A program made the translations under genes and the position numbers. A stretch of 64,000 nucleotides of DNA from Tractidigestivibacter sp050946515. GTDB lineage: Bacteria; Actinomycetota; Coriobacteriia; Coriobacteriales; Atopobiaceae. Numbering within the stretch: position 1 is the first letter of the stretch; every line of letters starts with the position of its first letter. The stretch lies in NCBI RefSeq assembly GCF_050946515.1, contig NZ_JBMNUX010000001.1, positions 1 to 64,000 of the forward strand, in the 5' to 3' direction. Below the pieces are notes generated by a model. That model did not search any database, had not been told where the DNA came from, and saw nothing but the letters and a program-made list of their open reading frames with translations. Shown in pieces: positions 61,750 to 64,000 of this stretch.

Positions 61750-61875
61750 AGTTGGCTCCTTGCCGGTTGCCGGTAGATATTGCCTCATGCAGGTATGATA
61801 ACGGCAGCGTGGGCTTTGGGCCCAGCTCGAAACAGAGTTGACAGACATTGGACTCGAGAGATTGGATTTCTACCG

Positions 61876-63012
61876 ATGAAGATCGCCATCCTCGGGTACG
61901 GAACGGTTGGTCGCGGGGTAGACCGAATCATCACGGAGCGGGTGCCCTCCGTAGAGGTCGCTCGCATTCTTGAGCTGCCCGACCGTATTACCGACCCTCG
62001 CATGACGGCAAGCTACGACGACATAGTCTCCGACCCAGACATCGACCTTGTCGTTGAGTGCATGGGAGGCCTTGAGCCCTCGCACACTTACATCCTTTCC
62101 GCGCTCAACGCGGGCAAGCATGTCGTGACCTCCAACAAGGCGGTCGTCGCCGCCTATTTCAACGAGTTCGCGACCGCGGCGACGAAGACCGGGGTCGCGT
62201 TCCTGATCGAGGCCACAACGGGCGGCGGCATTCCGTGGATCGCCGGCATCGAGAAGGTCCGCCGCATCGAGGACGTCAACTCCTTCTATGGCATCATGAA
62301 CGGCACGACCAACTACATCGTCTATTCGATGCTGAAGGACGGCTCTGACTTTGGGGAGTCGCTTAGCAAGGCGCAGGAGCTTGGCTATGCCGAGCGCGAC
62401 CCCTCGGCCGACATCGATGGCATCGACGTGCGCAACAAGACGATCATCTCCGCAACGGTCGCGTTCGACGTCGCATGCACGCAGGACCTTCCTGTGACCG
62501 GCATCCGCACGCTCACGAAGTACGACCTCGACCTCTTTGGCAGCCGCGACATGACGGTAAAGCTCATCGGTCGCGGGGTGCAGAAGGACGGTCGCTACGC
62601 CGTGGCCGTCGAGCCCATGGCGCTTCCGACGGCGTCCCTGGAGGCAAACGTGCCCACCAACTTCAACCTGGTCACGCTTGACGCGCCCTCAATCGGCACG
62701 CTCAAGTACTACGGCCAGGGCGCGGGCAGCCTCCCCACCGGCAACGCCATCGTCCAGGACATCATTGACTGCGAGCAGGGCCGCCGCCCCGTCTACGACT
62801 TCTCGCGCGGCCTTGCCTATGACCCTGACCTGCTTCGCTCGGACTACGTCTTTCGTACCGACGCCAGCGTCTCCGGCGCGTCGTTCTACGAGCCAGGAGC
62901 AGTCGTTGTCAAAGGCCTCACGGCCGTGGAGGCCAGAGCCAAGTTTGAGGAAGCGCTCAAGGCCGACCCAACCACGTTTATGGCAGCCCTCGTTGCGGGC
63001 CAAGAGAGCTAG
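61876..63012 (+). CDS. hom: Homoserine dehydrogenase
   Basis: Reduces aspartate semialdehyde to homoserine; 378 residues. The NAD(P) loop is LGYGTVGRGVDRI, the catalytic region EATTGGGIPWIAGIEKV, NGTTNYIVYSML and the Asp/Glu-Lys substrate segment AQELGYAERDPSADIDGIDVRNK. The full C-terminal ACT domain found in many Gram-positive enzymes is missing; about 55 residues (YVFRTDASVSGASFYEPG...) remain where it would start. The ATG at 61876 has only a weak site. TTGACA occurs at 61838 but the -10 is unclear. Twelve bases separate it from lysC. Confidence 0.93.
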   Translation: MKIAILGYGTVGRGVDRIITERVPSVEVARILELPDRITDPRMTASYDDIVSDPDIDLVVECMGGLEPSHTYILSALNAGKHVVTSNKAVVAAYFNEFATAATKTGVAFLIEATTGGGIPWIAGIEKVRRIEDVNSFYGIMNGTTNYIVYSMLKDGSDFGESLSKAQELGYAERDPSADIDGIDVRNKTIISATVAFDVACTQDLPVTGIRTLTKYDLDLFGSRDMTVKLIGRGVQKDGRYAVAVEPMALPTASLEANVPTNFNLVTLDAPSIGTLKYYGQGAGSLPTGNAIVQDIIDCEQGRRPVYDFSRGLAYDPDLLRSDYVFRTDASVSGASFYEPGAVVVKGLTAVEARAKFEEALKADPTTFMAALVAGQES

Positions 63013-63024
63013 GAGCAAATCCCT

Positions 63025-64000
63025 ATGATCAAAATCGCAAAGTTTGGCGGGTCGAGCGTCGCCTCTGCCGAGCAGTTCAAGAAGGTTAAGAAGATCGTCG
63101 AGGCAGATCCCGACCGCCGCTTCATCGTTGTCTCCGCGGCGGGCAAGCGCTTTCCGGACGACAACAAGATCACGGACCTTTTGCTGCTCGTTAACGCCCA
63201 CGTGCAGTATCACGTCGATTGCACCGCCCTTCTCGCCGACATCGAGCAGCGCTTTGTGGACATAGCCGACGAGCTGGGCGTCGAGTGGCCCGTGGCCGAG
63301 AAGTTCGAGACCTTCGCCTCCAACATCAAGAAGCACTCGCCCGAGTACGTGGTATCGCGCGGCGAGTGGTTCACGGCTCACATCATGGCCGAGTACCTGG
63401 GAATCCCCTTCGTGGACGCAGCCGATGTGATCGTGTTCCACCACGACGGCACCGTCGACATGGAGCGCACCTCCGCGCGCATCAAGGAGACCGTCGTTCG
63501 CCACGGCGCTTTCGTGCTGCCCGGCTTCTATGGGGCGACGGTCGATGGGGCAATCAAGCTCTTCCAGCGTGGCGGCGGCGACATCACGGGGGCAATAGTC
63601 GCGCGCTGCCTGGACGCCAACGTCTACGAGAACTGGACCGACGTCTCGGGCTTCCTCTCCGCAGACCCGCGCATCGTCGAGAACCCGCGCTCCATCCGCC
63701 GCATCACCTTCGACGAGATGCGCGAGCTCTCCTACATGGGCGCGTCGGTCCTGCAGGAGGAGGCAATCTTCCCCGTGCGCGAGGCCAACATCCCCATCCA
63801 GATCAAGAACACCAACCGTCCCGACGATCCCGGCACCACCATTCGCGAGACCGCTGAGGGCTCGGAGGACGAGCACCTGATCACGGGCATCGCGGGTCGC
63901 AAGGACTTCATGGCGGTGCACGTCAAGAAGGCCCACATGTCCAACATGGTCGGCGTCGTTTCGCGCGCCCTGTCGATCTTCGAGCGCTATGGCGTGTCTA
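63025..64000 (+). CDS. lysC: Aspartate kinase, 3' end beyond the window
   Basis: First enzyme of the aspartate pathway; 325 residues visible, running off the right edge. It starts IKIAKFGGSSVASAEQFKKV with the KFGGSS motif, and FSRGEWF-like VSRGEWFTAHIMAEYLG, GFYGATVDGAIKLFQRGGGDITGAIVA and SADPRIVENPRSIRRITFDEMRELSYMGA are typical. The ACT regulatory part is only just reached (VHVKKAHMSNMVGVVSRALSIFERYGVS). AGGAG precedes the ATG. It is cotranscribed with hom. Confidence 0.93.
   Translation, partial: MIKIAKFGGSSVASAEQFKKVKKIVEADPDRRFIVVSAAGKRFPDDNKITDLLLLVNAHVQYHVDCTALLADIEQRFVDIADELGVEWPVAEKFETFASNIKKHSPEYVVSRGEWFTAHIMAEYLGIPFVDAADVIVFHHDGTVDMERTSARIKETVVRHGAFVLPGFYGATVDGAIKLFQRGGGDITGAIVARCLDANVYENWTDVSGFLSADPRIVENPRSIRRITFDEMRELSYMGASVLQEEAIFPVREANIPIQIKNTNRPDDPGTTIRETAEGSEDEHLITGIAGRKDFMAVHVKKAHMSNMVGVVSRALSIFERYGVS

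Noticed and set aside
61749..61876. T-box or threonine attenuator before hom or thrC
   Set aside because: The 127-base region is too short and shows no leader peptide rich in Thr/Ile or specifier stem.

Overview
The window looks like a chromosomal segment of a high-GC actinobacterium of the class Coriobacteriia, most like the Olsenella/Atopobium group. This placement is inferred from the proteins (Rho with a long basic and Q/N-rich insert, zinc-type L28 and L32, Tat-type lipoproteins, nuclease-like proteins of a kind I associate with Coriobacteriia) and from gene order; no 16S rRNA is present. Genes are closely packed, with many start/stop overlaps and strong rho-independent terminators between units. 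I saw no tRNA, rRNA, CRISPR array or complete insertion sequence.

Layout. 1-5200: rho, a divergent short-chain dehydrogenase and an unrecognised acidic membrane protein. 5300-10440: a complete branched-chain amino-acid-type ABC importer (livJHMGF). 10540-15785: priA, def, fmt, rsmB. 15810-22317: an accessory cassette of a PucR-type regulator, two LigM-like O-demethylases and an MFS permease, bracketed by two near-identical 154-bp MITE-like elements. 22350-25430: FmdB-like zinc ribbon, HAD phosphatase, thiamine pyrophosphokinase and an NmrA-like oxidoreductase. 25528-41100: a conserved core block (rpmB, asp23-like, fakA-like, recG, rsmD, coaD, a coiled-coil protein, DUF177, rpmF, plsX, acpP, rnc, smc, ftsY, ffh) that resembles the Bacillus rpmB-to-ffh order and links ribosome, lipid and secretion functions. 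41200-48290: an L,D-transpeptidase, a SpoU methyltransferase, and a MarR-controlled heterodimeric ABC exporter. 49800-57132: the phosphate regulon pstSCAB1B2-phoU-phoP-phoR, with a candidate Pho box. 59180-64000: threonine/lysine pathway genes arranged divergently (thrC-thrB to the left, hom-lysC to the right; lysC runs off the edge).

The most unusual content is a family of 25 directly repeated units (core GCATCAGARGTCGCGCAA) in four arrays at about 48.6, 49.5, 57.3 and 58.9 kb. Each array starts with one inverted half-unit that forms a palindromic head, then runs in one direction with periods of 31, 32, 40 or 50-51 bp, close to whole DNA helical turns. Two of the arrays are inverted relative to each other, share order and tail, and enclose a single gene (57479-58684) for a PD-(D/E)XK/DUF559-like protein. 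This nuclease plus flanking arrays is my best candidate for an undescribed system; its function is not known to me. A second candidate is the MITE-bracketed demethylase cassette.

Starts were moved inward from the longest open frame where a ribosome site or family alignment favoured it; these choices are stated in each entry. All family assignments are from reading motifs by eye, with no database search.
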